28,277 nt of DNA from JBGVMW01 sp045125095 (GTDB lineage: Bacteria > Bacillota > Clostridia > Lachnospirales > Lachnospiraceae). How positions within the stretch are numbered: position 1 is the first letter of the stretch; each line of letters begins with the position of its first letter. Below are positions 7,007 through 14,265 of the stretch, in pieces. The translations under genes were made by a program, and so were the position numbers. The DNA lies in the NCBI GenBank assembly GCA_045125095.1, contig JBGVMW010000072.1, positions 1 through 28,277 of the forward strand, written 5' to 3'. A model generated the notes under the pieces. The model saw only the letters and a list, made by a program, of their open reading frames with translations, was not told where the DNA came from and did not search any database.

Positions 7007-8350
7007 CTACAAGTTGTCCTTCGTTACATTTTTTAGCCACTTATAGGAACGGTATCGTATAAAGCTTAACGGTATTTTAATAATTTCATCACTGAGAAGC
7101 AACATATACACAACAATAACGGGAAGCTTCAGTAAGAAAGCTCCAATACAGCCAAGCGCAATGGCTACGCCCCACAGAGTAGAGGCATCTAACAACAGAC
7201 CAAATCGTGTGTCTCCACCAGCGCGGAAGATACCAACAATCAATGTGGTATTGAAGGATTGTGCCATTACAAAATAAGCCATTACAAACATCATAGAAGA
7301 AAGATATTCCTTTGCAGTTGGTGTGAGTACCAGAAAATTAAGGAGAACAGGCCGGGCAATCAGAATCACAAGGGAACCAAATATACCGGTAATGATACTG
7401 AGTTGTACAAACTTTTTACCGAAGCTGCGGGCATGCTCATTTTTTCCTTCGCCGATGGCTTTTCCGATCATAATAGCGGCAGCGTTGGCGATCCCCAGAC
7501 TGATTACCATTGCAAGCTGACGTGCAACCTGTGCAGACGAATTTGCAGCGGTGGCAGCACTGCCTAAGTGACCTAAAATGGCAGAAATAGCAGATACCCC
7601 GGTACCCCATATCAGTTCATTGAACACAACCGGCATAGAAAAGTGCAGGAAATCTTTCAAAATAACAGAATCTTTCACTGTCAAATCCCGAAGTTGAAAG
7701 CGGAATGTGGTATTGCATGTTCTGTCATAAAAAATAACAATAAGAAGCTCCAGCACTCTCGCAATACAGGTACCAATTGCGGCACCTTGCGCCCCTAATT
7801 GAAATGGTGTAAAAATCAGCAGATAATTGGCAATAATATTAGTGAACAAGGAACAAAGATACACAATGGTTCCGATTTTTACACGTTCCATACTTCGCAT
7901 AGTATTTAAGTACACCATAGTAATGGCAGACAGCACATAGGAAAAGCTTACACTCCTCAGATAGCGTACACCTTCTCTAATTACTTCTGTATCATTGGAA
8001 AATATATGCATAATGGACTCGGTGAAAAGGAGAGTTGCTATCATAAACAAAGAACTGACAACCATTGCAAATTTTATTTCGATACCAAATAGTTTGTGGA
8101 TTGTTTTCATATCCTTCTTGCCCCAGTATTGTGCAATGAGCACGGAAGCACCGGAGGTCAGACCAAATAAAATCAGATTCAGAATAAAGTAAACCTGACT
8201 GCCAAGTGAGGCACCGGATAATGTCTTTTCGCCGATTTTCCCCAACATAATGACATCTGTAGAGGATATTCCTACATTGATTAAGTTCTGTAGTGCCATG
8301 GGAAGCACCAGTATGGATACATTTTTGTAAAAAGTCTTATTGTCTATCAT
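7007..8350 (-). CDS. MATE-family multidrug/metabolite exporter
   Basis: This 447-residue cytoplasmic-membrane protein is predicted to export drugs or metabolites using a sodium or proton gradient. About 12 hydrophobic segments are visible in two similar halves. The N-terminal half carries the family segment MALQNLINVGISSTDVIMLG and later SGASVLIAQYWGKKD. The second half has FNELIWGTGVSAISAILGHL and SLGIANAAAIMIGKAIGEGK, typical of MATE proteins. The gene is on the opposite strand to its neighbours and convergent with the LacI-family gene. The start ATG at 8350 is preceded (on its strand) by CAGGAGTAATT, a good ribosome binding site. The substrate is unknown. Confidence 0.92.
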   Translation of the reverse strand: MIDNKTFYKNVSILVLPMALQNLINVGISSTDVIMLGKIGEKTLSGASLGSQVYFILNLILFGLTSGASVLIAQYWGKKDMKTIHKLFGIEIKFAMVVSSLFMIATLLFTESIMHIFSNDTEVIREGVRYLRSVSFSYVLSAITMVYLNTMRSMERVKIGTIVYLCSLFTNIIANYLLIFTPFQLGAQGAAIGTCIARVLELLIVIFYDRTCNTTFRFQLRDLTVKDSVILKDFLHFSMPVVFNELIWGTGVSAISAILGHLGSAATAANSSAQVARQLAMVISLGIANAAAIMIGKAIGEGKNEHARSFGKKFVQLSIITGIFGSLVILIARPVLLNFLVLTPTAKEYLSSMMFVMAYFVMAQSFNTTLIVGIFRAGGDTRFGLLLDASTLWGVAIALGCIGAFLLKLPVIVVYMLLLSDEIIKIPLSFIRYRSYKWLKNVTKDNL

Positions 8351-8508
8351 AATTACTCCTGTAAAACTGCATTGTGGCGTCTTCGTCCATTACAGCAAGT
8401 TTGCTATGTTTTGTTCGATTTTCCAGCCGGCAATGCTTACTCATTCATTGAAATTCCTAGCTCCATTTAAGCATATTTAGGAGGATTGTTCAATAACCAT
8501 TTCGCAAA

Positions 8509-8674
8509 GCCTTAGTGTCCGCTCCCTTCAAACGTAGCGGACACTAAGGCTGTAAAATACACAGCCCAAGTGCCGACGTTTTCAGAGGGTCACATATAGA
8601 CTATGTAGCAAACAGCTATCTGCCACAAACAATTCTGACAATTCACTACCTTGTTGGCGTTTCGCAATTACCTA
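8509..8674 (-). repeat. MITE-like repeat, copy 2, rearranged at one end
   Basis: From about 8524 to 8674 this matches the inverse of copy 1 almost base for base (AAACGTAGCGGACACTAAGG, then the GGCTGTAAAATACACAGCC hairpin, then CACATATAGACTATGTAGC, and the end TTTCGCAATTACCTA). The other end is missing. In its place GCCTTAGTGTCCGCT at 8509-8523 is a perfect inverted copy of the element's own AGCGGACACTAAGGC at 8536-8550, so this copy now forms a 15-bp hairpin with a 12-base loop. The segment 8351-8508 between the MATE gene start and this repeat shows no gene. Confidence 0.8.
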
Positions 8675-8706
8675 GTTACACACAATTTGGGTAATTGCGA
8701 AACGCC
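8656..8706. repeat. Two repeat ends facing each other
   Basis: GGCGTTTCGCAATTACC at 8656-8672 is the outer end of copy 2. It is followed 17 bases later by its perfect inverse GGTAATTGCGAAACGCC at 8690-8706. The second one looks like the end of another, otherwise lost, element of the same family. Confidence 0.75.
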
Positions 8707-8723
8707 TAAAATATTCACGCAAA

Positions 8724-8757
8724 AAAGGCGTAAATCCATATCTGGATTTACGCCTTT
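8724..8757 (-). terminator. Hairpin with T tract on the minus strand
   Basis: AAAGGCGTAAATCCA at 8724-8738 pairs perfectly with TGGATTTACGCCTTT at 8743-8757. A-run 8721-8726 gives a T tract for minus-strand transcripts. No minus-strand gene lies directly to its right, so it would block antisense transcription from the amidohydrolase gene, or act weakly on the plus strand. Confidence 0.65.
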
Positions 8758-8879
8758 GGCTACTCGACTGTTGCAGTTTATCAGATTTCTATGGAAAATG
8801 TCAAGAAATATTTTTCACTACATTGTAAATACTTTAGATGTGGCGTACACTAATTTAAAAACGAAAGGCGGTAACAAAT

Positions 8880-10121
8880 ATGTTAAAAGACATAGTATTA
8901 ACGGAAGCACAAAACATGCAGAAAAAAATTGTGGAAAATAGAAGATATCTTCATACACATCCGGAGATTGGATTTGACTTAACAGAAACGGTAGCATATG
9001 TGAAAAAGGAACTGACCGATATGGGATACGAGCCGAAAGCATGTGGAAAAGCGGGACTTGTAGTATTGGCAGGTGGAAAAAAGCCGGGGAAGGTGTTCTT
9101 AATTCGCGGTGATATGGATGCGCTCCCAATAAAGGAAGAGGCAGAAGTGGACTTTCCGTCTACAAATGGACGTATGCATGCCTGTGGTCATGATATGCAC
9201 ACATCCATGCTGCTAGGAGCGGCAAGATTGTTAAAGGCACATGAGAATGAGATTAAAGGAACCATTAAGCTTATGTTTCAGCCGGCAGAGGAGATCTTTG
9301 AAGGCTCCAAGGATATGATAGAAGCAGGCGTACTGAAAAAGCCGGATGTGGACGGTGCGTTGATGATACATGTGATGGCAGGGATGCCGTTTACACCGGG
9401 AACTGTCATTGTATCCGCGCCAGGAGTCAGCGCTCCGGCTGCGGATTATTTTGAAATCAAAGTACAGGGAAAGGGGTGCCATGGCTCCATGCCAAATACA
9501 GGAGTAGACCCATTGACAGCAGCAGCCCATATTGTCATTGCTTTGCAGGAAATCAGTGCCAGAGAGTTGGCAATGAGTGATATGGCAGTATTAACAATCG
9601 GAACCATGCATGCCGGAACAGCAGCAAATGTTATTCCGGATTCTGTTGTTATGGGAGGAAGTCTTCGCACCTTTGACGAAGATACCCGTTCATTCATGAA
9701 ACAGCGCATGACAGAAATAGCAGAAGGCATTGCAAAATCCTTCCGGGCAGATGCAACAGTCACTTTTGGAAGTGGATGTCCAACTCTGGTAAATGATAGA
9801 GAGTTGTCTGACAGTATGGAAATATACTTAAAAGAATTGCTGGGCGAGGATAACGCATTTTCGGTTAGGGATTTGAATGCGAAACGTGGCATTTCAAAAG
9901 CTTCCAAAACAGCTGGTTCTGAAGACTTTGCCTATGTCAGTCAGGAAGTGCCATCCATCATGTTAGCCTTAGCAGCCGGCCAGCCAGAGAAGGGATATCC
10001 CTATCCACAGCACCATCCGATGGTAAAGTTCGATGAATCGGTACTGGCTGTTGGTAGTGCAGTTTACACCTACACCGCAATGCGCTGGTTAGAAGAACAT
10101 GAAGCAGATACAAAATGGTAA
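8880..10121 (+). CDS. M20-family metallopeptidase / N-acyl-amino-acid amidohydrolase
   Basis: This 413-residue cytoplasmic enzyme should hydrolyse N-acyl amino acids or related amides (hippurate or IAA-amino-acid hydrolase group of the M20 family). The metal-binding pattern is complete: RGDMDALPIKEE (76-87), ACGHDMH with Cys102 and His104, QPAEE with Glu137/Glu138, His164 in MIHVMAG, and a C-terminal QHHPMVKFDE. The dimerisation domain is in the middle (roughly 190-310), with GTMHAGTAANVIPD. AAAGGCGG upstream supports the ATG at 8880. The family's substrates are broad, so the exact one is not predictable. It stands alone, with a 196-base gap to the next gene. Confidence 0.88.
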   Translation: MLKDIVLTEAQNMQKKIVENRRYLHTHPEIGFDLTETVAYVKKELTDMGYEPKACGKAGLVVLAGGKKPGKVFLIRGDMDALPIKEEAEVDFPSTNGRMHACGHDMHTSMLLGAARLLKAHENEIKGTIKLMFQPAEEIFEGSKDMIEAGVLKKPDVDGALMIHVMAGMPFTPGTVIVSAPGVSAPAADYFEIKVQGKGCHGSMPNTGVDPLTAAAHIVIALQEISARELAMSDMAVLTIGTMHAGTAANVIPDSVVMGGSLRTFDEDTRSFMKQRMTEIAEGIAKSFRADATVTFGSGCPTLVNDRELSDSMEIYLKELLGEDNAFSVRDLNAKRGISKASKTAGSEDFAYVSQEVPSIMLALAAGQPEKGYPYPQHHPMVKFDESVLAVGSAVYTYTAMRWLEEHEADTKW

Positions 10122-10205
10122 TGCAGGTACTGTCTCTAACTCACTTATAGGAAAAAGCTATAATGGACCATTAATTTTAGGCATGACTAATAACAAAAAC
10201 CTTCA

Positions 10206-10234
10206 TTGACATTAAATGCCAAGTGAAGTAGTAT
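10206..10234 (+). promoter_or_regulatory. Probable promoter of the SGNH hydrolase-nadA pair
   Basis: TTGACA at 10206-10211 and TAGTAT at 10229-10234 are 17 bases apart. A better -10 (TATAAT at 10234-10239) is also present but at 22-base spacing. Confidence 0.55.
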
Positions 10235-10317
10235 ATAATCATACAAAACCTATTAGTTAAATATGAAATAAAAATCATAGATAATATACAAAAAAGAGAA
10301 AAGAGAGGTATGGACAT

Positions 10318-10941
10318 ATGACAAGAATTTTGTGCTTTGGGGATTCCAATACATTTGGCTATAAACCAGACAAAAGTGGTCGCTTTGATGAAACGATTCG
10401 TTGGACGGCAAGACTGCAACGTATGCTTGGAGACAATTACCAAATTGTAGAGGAAGGACTGTGCGGAAGAACATCTATATTTGAAGACCCGCAGAAGGTA
10501 GGGCGCAAAGGCTTAGATTTAGTCGATGTACTGGTAGAATCCCACAATCCGATAGATGTGTTTGTAGTTATGTTGGGAACAAACGATTGCAAAACATATT
10601 ATGGAGCAACAGCAGAGTCAATAGCAGAAGGATTAGGTCAGGTCATCGCGAAAGCACAGAGAGTAACCCGATGCGATATGAAAATACTTGTCATTTCACC
10701 AATTTTATTAGGTAGTGGAGTAGGAGAAATTGATGTCGATTTTAATGAAGCCTCAGAAGAAGTATCAAGAGAACTTGCCGGAGAATATGAAAAGCTTGCC
10801 CGGAAAAATAATTTTTATTTTCTGGATGCTTCAAAATATGCAGATGCCAGTGATACTGACAGAGAGCACTTAGATGAACAGGGACACGAAAAATTAGCAG
10901 ATGCAATCTATGATAAATTGATAGAAATGCTGGAGGATTAA
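10318..10941 (+). CDS. SGNH/GDSL-family hydrolase (esterase-like)
   Basis: This 207-residue protein is a serine esterase or acylhydrolase of the SGNH family. The four blocks are visible: FGDSNTFGY with nucleophile Ser10, EEGLCGRTS with oxyanion Gly50, GTND with Asn89, and DREHLDEQGH with the Asp181/His184 pair near the C-terminus. The start FGDSNTFG and the GLCGRTSIFEDP segment resemble the arylesterase/acetyl-hydrolase branch. There is no signal peptide, so it acts inside the cell. A GAGAGG-type site precedes the ATG. The stop lies only five bases before the nadA start, which makes a two-gene operon likely, although no functional link between an esterase and quinolinate synthesis is known to me. 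Confidence 0.9.
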   Translation: MTRILCFGDSNTFGYKPDKSGRFDETIRWTARLQRMLGDNYQIVEEGLCGRTSIFEDPQKVGRKGLDLVDVLVESHNPIDVFVVMLGTNDCKTYYGATAESIAEGLGQVIAKAQRVTRCDMKILVISPILLGSGVGEIDVDFNEASEEVSRELAGEYEKLARKNNFYFLDASKYADASDTDREHLDEQGHEKLADAIYDKLIEMLED

Positions 10942-10946
10942 ACATT

Positions 10947-11864
10947 ATGAACACAAAAGAATGTCAGGAAGAAATAATTCGATTAAAAAAGGAAAAGGAT
11001 ATCTGTATTTTAGCACATGCCTACCAAAGTCATGACATCTGGGAGATGGCAGATTATGTGGGGGATTCCTATGGACTGAGTTTGCAGGCGAAGAAGGCAC
11101 CACAGAAAAATGTTATCATGTGTGGAGTGCGGTTCATGGCAGAAACAGTAAAAATAGTATCGCCGGAAAAAAATGTATTTTTGGCAAATGAGTTAGCAGA
11201 ATGTCCAATGGCAGATCAGATGGACAAAGAGATGATTGGAATGATCAAGCAACAGTATCCGGATTATGCCGTTGCTGCGTACATCAACACAACAGCATCC
11301 TTAAAAACCATATGCGATGTATGTGTAACCTCATCTTCTGCTGTACGAATCATTCGCAATATGCCAAACAAAAATATTTTGTTTATTCCTGACTGCAATT
11401 TAGGAGAGTGGGTAGCAAAACAGGTACCGGAAAAAAATATAAAGCTCCTTCAGGGTGGGTGTCCTACCCATGTGAGAGTCACAGTAAAAGAAGTTGCAGC
11501 TGCGAAAGAACGACATCCGGATGCTAAGCTGTTGGTACATCCGGAATGCTTGTCAAAAGTTTCAGAAGCAGCTGATTATGTGGGAAGTACCACTGAAATT
11601 ATGGACTTTGCCAAGAAAAGCGAAAACAAAGAGTTCATTATTGGAACAGAAAACAGTATTGTGCAACATTTGCAATTTGCATGTCCGGATAAATTCTTTT
11701 ATCCATTATCGAAAGATTGCGTCTGTCATAATATGAAAGTGACAACATTAGGTGACTTGTACAATTGTGTAAAAGGAATAGGTGGGGAAGAAATTAAATT
11801 GGATTCTGAGACCATTCAGAAAGCGTATAATGCTTTGGATGCGATGATTTTATATGGAAATTAA
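10947..11864 (+). CDS. nadA: Quinolinate synthase
   Basis: NadA condenses iminoaspartate with dihydroxyacetone phosphate to quinolinate, the precursor of NAD, using an oxygen-sensitive [4Fe-4S] cluster. The 305-residue length fits the short clostridial/thermotogal type. Visible motifs are LAHAYQSHDIWEMADYVGDS (substrate binding), ELAECPMAD (Cys86), CDVCVTSSSA, GGCPTHVR (Cys172), VHPEC, GTENSIVQHL and CVCHNMKVTTL (Cys260 in the usual CxNMK position). Cys86, Cys172 and Cys260 are the expected cluster ligands. The gene follows the SGNH hydrolase with a five-base gap. The usual partners nadB (aspartate oxidase) and nadC (phosphoribosyltransferase) are not in the window. Confidence 0.93.
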   Translation: MNTKECQEEIIRLKKEKDICILAHAYQSHDIWEMADYVGDSYGLSLQAKKAPQKNVIMCGVRFMAETVKIVSPEKNVFLANELAECPMADQMDKEMIGMIKQQYPDYAVAAYINTTASLKTICDVCVTSSSAVRIIRNMPNKNILFIPDCNLGEWVAKQVPEKNIKLLQGGCPTHVRVTVKEVAAAKERHPDAKLLVHPECLSKVSEAADYVGSTTEIMDFAKKSENKEFIIGTENSIVQHLQFACPDKFFYPLSKDCVCHNMKVTTLGDLYNCVKGIGGEEIKLDSETIQKAYNALDAMILYGN

Positions 11865-11883
11865 GAAAAAGTGTAATACATAG

Positions 11884-11964
11884 TGCCAGAATGAAAGACA
11901 AATGCGTAACGAGCCACAAACGAGGGGGACTGGTTTGTGGCTCGCTGTGGCAATATATCTGGCA
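11884..11964 (+). ncRNA. Structured leader ahead of the ECF transporter gene
   Basis: An outer stem TGCCAGA (11884-11890) / TCTGGCA (11958-11964) encloses a perfect 12-bp stem, CGAGCCACAAAC (11910-11921) / GTTTGTGGCTCG (11933-11944), with an 11-base loop containing GGGGG. A second TGTGGC at 11946-11951 could compete for the GCCACA part of the inner stem, which would allow two alternative folds. No T tract follows, so it is not a simple nadA terminator. I do not recognise a known riboswitch class. A cis-regulatory RNA for the transporter-aminotransferase operon is an inference. Confidence 0.45.
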
Positions 11965-12048
11965 TGAGAAAAAGTTAAAAACTGGTACTATAAAAAAGGT
12001 CAGTGAAGAACTATGATAGCACTATATTTTAACGAGGAGTGATGAAGT

Positions 12049-12588
12049 ATGTCAGAAACAAGAGCAGTAGCAAAAACAACAGGAACTACTATGGAGCAGG
12101 TGAAATTTTTAACCACAACCGCAATGGGAATTGCATTAGTATATTTGTTTACATGGCTCATTCATGTACAGATATTTCCAGGCGAGGGAGGTCTGGTTCA
12201 TTTGGGCAATGTACCATTATTTATTTTCGCCATTCTGTTTGGCAAAAAGACGGGAGCCATTGCAGGCGGAATTGGCATGGCACTGTTTGATTTGACTTCC
12301 GGATGGACAGCTTGGGCGCCATTTACCTTAATTGTGGTAGCTATCATGGGATTTGTCGTAGGGTTCATTACGGAAAAGAAAAATGGATTTTTCTGGTGTG
12401 TATTGGCAACGGTTGTTGCTTTGCCAATTAAAATTGTAGGGTATTATATTGCAGAAGGTCTTTTATATGGAAACTGGGTTGCACCGGCATTGTCCATTCC
12501 AGGCAATGTACTTCAGGTGGTAGCAGCCATTGTGATTACAGCTATTGCAATTGTACCGTTAAAAAAAGCCGCAAATAAAATATTATAG
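12049..12588 (+). CDS. ECF transporter substrate-binding (S) component
   Basis: This 179-residue membrane protein is of the energy-coupling-factor S-component type, which binds a vitamin and works with a shared EcfT/EcfA module encoded elsewhere. Five to six hydrophobic segments are visible. The features typical of these proteins include VHLGNVPLFIFAILFGKKTG followed by a glycine-rich AIAGGIGMALFDLTSG and TAWAPFTLIVVAIMGFVVGF. GAGGAGTG upstream supports the ATG at 12049. It is followed after eight bases by a class V aminotransferase. Overall form recalls the COG4720-like S components that have been proposed to carry pyridoxine-type vitamers. The pairing with a PLP enzyme is compatible with vitamin B6 salvage, but the substrate is not proven by the sequence. 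Confidence 0.8.
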   Translation: MSETRAVAKTTGTTMEQVKFLTTTAMGIALVYLFTWLIHVQIFPGEGGLVHLGNVPLFIFAILFGKKTGAIAGGIGMALFDLTSGWTAWAPFTLIVVAIMGFVVGFITEKKNGFFWCVLATVVALPIKIVGYYIAEGLLYGNWVAPALSIPGNVLQVVAAIVITAIAIVPLKKAANKIL

Positions 12589-12596
12589 GAGCAAAT

Positions 12597-13733
12597 ATGT
12601 ATAAGATAATGACACCGGGGCCTACCCAGGTAAAAGAAAATGTCCGTATGGCAAGAAGTGCAGAGTGCACGAACCCGGACTTGGATGAAGAATTTGTAGA
12701 ATTTTATAAGGAAACCTGTGAATTAATCAGCAGCCTTTTACATACAAAAAATGAAACATTGATTTTAGATGGAGAAGGGATTCTTGGGTTAGAGGCAGCC
12801 TGTGCCTCTCTCACAGAACCGGGAGATAAGGTTCTCGTTTTGGATAATGGAATCTACGGAAAAGGTTTTGTAGACTTTGTGTCCATGTACGGCGGACAGC
12901 CGGAACTGTATACCGTAGATGATAAGAATCCGATTGATCCGGTAGCGTTAGAAGCGTATTTACAGGAGCAGCACGATTATAAATATGCAACGGTAGTGCA
13001 TTGTGATACACCAAGCGGTATGTTAAACGATATCGGCGCCCTTTGCCCAATTTTGAAAAAATATGGCATTCTGACAGTTGTGGATTCCGTATCCGGCATG
13101 TTTGGTGAGGAAGTATGGGTGGATGACTACCAGATTGATATTTTATGTGGTGGCTCCCAGAAGGCAGTTTCTGCGCCTCCTGGATTAACTTTTGTTGTAG
13201 TCAGTGATGCAGCAAAAAAAACGATGCAGGAGCGAAAGGTACCGATCGCTTCTTTCTATGCGAATCTGAAAGTATTTGAAGGTTACTATGAAGCAAAGTG
13301 GTTCCCATATACCATGCCAATCAGCGATATTTACGGACTGCGGGCGGCTTTTGACAACATTGCAGCAGACAAGGAGATGTTAAACCGTCACGCAAGGATT
13401 GGAGCAGCATGCCGTAAGGCAGTAACGGAAGCCGGATTGCAGCTCCACTTAGAAGGGGGATTTTCCAATACGGTCACCGTCTTTGATGTACCGGAAGGAA
13501 CAACGGCAAAGGCAATTCTTGACACCATGCGGAAAGAACACAATATCATGTTAGCCGGCTCCTTTGATACATTAGCCGGTCAGGTAATCCGCATTGGACA
13601 TATGGGAAGCAACGCCAATGAGGCAGATATGACGGATACTCTTGGCGCATTGGATGAAACGCTGACAAAGTTGGGTATTGAATTGAAAAAGAGTATGAAA
13701 GATGTGTTTGTGGAGAATATGAGAATGCATTGA
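12597..13733 (+). CDS. Class V aminotransferase, alanine-glyoxylate aminotransferase family
   Basis: This 378-residue PLP enzyme transfers an amino group. It belongs to the family containing alanine-glyoxylate, serine-glyoxylate and pyridoxamine-pyruvate aminotransferases. Visible features are the family start MTPGPT, the phosphate-binding HCDTPSGML, VVDSVSG with the PLP-ring Asp163, and GGSQKAVSAPPGL with the Schiff-base Lys189. The C-terminal domain includes GQVIRIGHMGSNA. AGGAG directly upstream supports the ATG, and only eight bases separate it from the ECF gene. Its last codons overlap an unrelated nuclease fragment, so the native C-terminus (after about residue 365) may have been altered. 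Pyridoxamine-pyruvate transamination would fit the neighbouring transporter; this is inference. Confidence 0.87.
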   Translation: MYKIMTPGPTQVKENVRMARSAECTNPDLDEEFVEFYKETCELISSLLHTKNETLILDGEGILGLEAACASLTEPGDKVLVLDNGIYGKGFVDFVSMYGGQPELYTVDDKNPIDPVALEAYLQEQHDYKYATVVHCDTPSGMLNDIGALCPILKKYGILTVVDSVSGMFGEEVWVDDYQIDILCGGSQKAVSAPPGLTFVVVSDAAKKTMQERKVPIASFYANLKVFEGYYEAKWFPYTMPISDIYGLRAAFDNIAADKEMLNRHARIGAACRKAVTEAGLQLHLEGGFSNTVTVFDVPEGTTAKAILDTMRKEHNIMLAGSFDTLAGQVIRIGHMGSNANEADMTDTLGALDETLTKLGIELKKSMKDVFVENMRMH

Positions 13734-14038
13734 GTTATACAATATCTCTGGCACTTTATGCAGCAAGAAATTTTTATACCGTATACAGAGAATTGCCAAC
13801 GGGAAAAGGCTTTGCGGACATGGTTTATCTGACTAGAAAAAAATTTTCAGAGAAACCAGCGTTGGTGATTGAGTTAAAATGGGACAAGACAGCCGAAAGT
13901 GCCATTGCCCAGATTAAGAAGAAACAGTATTGCCAAAGTCTTGCAGAATATCAAGGGAATATTCTTCTTGTGGGAATTAATTATGATAAAGAAACAAGGG
14001 AGCATAGCTGTGTTATCGAGGAGTGTATAAAGGAATAA
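13712..14038 (+). pseudogene. C-terminal fragment of an AAA-ATPase/PD-(D/E)XK nuclease (DUF1703-like)
   Basis: The open frame encodes about 108 residues that match the C-terminal nuclease-like domain of the large AAA-ATPase/PD-(D/E)XK proteins common in gut Clostridia and Bacteroidetes. Typical stretches are YENALSYTISLALYAARNFY, TVYRELPTGKGFADMV, ALVIELKWDKTAESAIAQIK, KKQYCQSLAEYQGNILLVGI and NYDKETREH. The core residues D (GFADMV) and ExK (IELKW) remain. The N-terminal ATPase and most of the linker are gone. The only start is TTG 13730, which overlaps the aminotransferase stop. Recognisable similarity begins upstream of it (YENA, 13718 onward), inside the end of the aminotransferase gene. 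It is most likely a remnant left by a deletion or insertion. Confidence 0.75.
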
Positions 14039-14054
14039 GGAAAGAGATTTATAG

Positions 14055-14096
14055 AGAAGTTCAGTTGCAGGTGTGCGACAGAACTTCTTTGTTTTT
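14055..14096 (+). terminator. Terminator before clpB
   Basis: AGAAGTTC at 14055-14062 pairs with GAACTTCT at 14081-14088. GTTGCA/TGCGAC forms an inner stem, and the tail is TTGTTTTTT. Confidence 0.85.
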
Positions 14097-14147
14097 TACA
14101 AAATTGAATCACAACCATTTGCAAGCTGCAAAATTTTTAGAAAATAA

Positions 14148-14174
14148 TTAGCACTCACCCCTTGACAGTGCTAA
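14148..14174 (+). promoter_or_regulatory. CIRCE operator (HrcA binding site)
   Basis: TTAGCACTC at 14148-14156, a 9-base spacer, then CAGTGCTAA at 14166-14174. The consensus is TTAGCACTC-N9-GAGTGCTAA, so only one base differs. It overlaps the -35 box of the clpB promoter, which fits repression by HrcA and release on heat shock. Confidence 0.93.
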
Positions 14175-14190
14175 CAACTAGTGTTATAGT
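14162..14190 (+). promoter_or_regulatory. clpB promoter
   Basis: TTGACA at 14162-14167 (perfect consensus) and TATAGT at 14185-14190 are spaced by 17 bases. The -35 lies inside the CIRCE element. Confidence 0.88.
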
Positions 14191-14265
14191 CTCCTTAGAA
14201 CAAGAAACACGAGTTCCACCACACAAGATTGTTGTGGCAGAGTTATGAGATTGGAGGAAGACAAT

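Noticed and set aside
8651..8941. Open plus-strand frame of 96 codons across the repeat end and the amidohydrolase start
   Set aside because: It translates the repeat end and a terminator hairpin, then overlaps the well-supported amidohydrolase start in another frame. There is no ribosome binding site.
9446..9907. Minus-strand open frame of 153 codons inside the amidohydrolase gene
   Set aside because: It lies entirely opposite a gene with complete catalytic motifs and has no recognisable domain or start signal.
12039..12290. Plus-strand frame overlapping the ECF component start
   Set aside because: The frame is out of phase with the membrane protein and encodes no plausible domain; the ECF frame has the membrane segments and the ribosome binding site.
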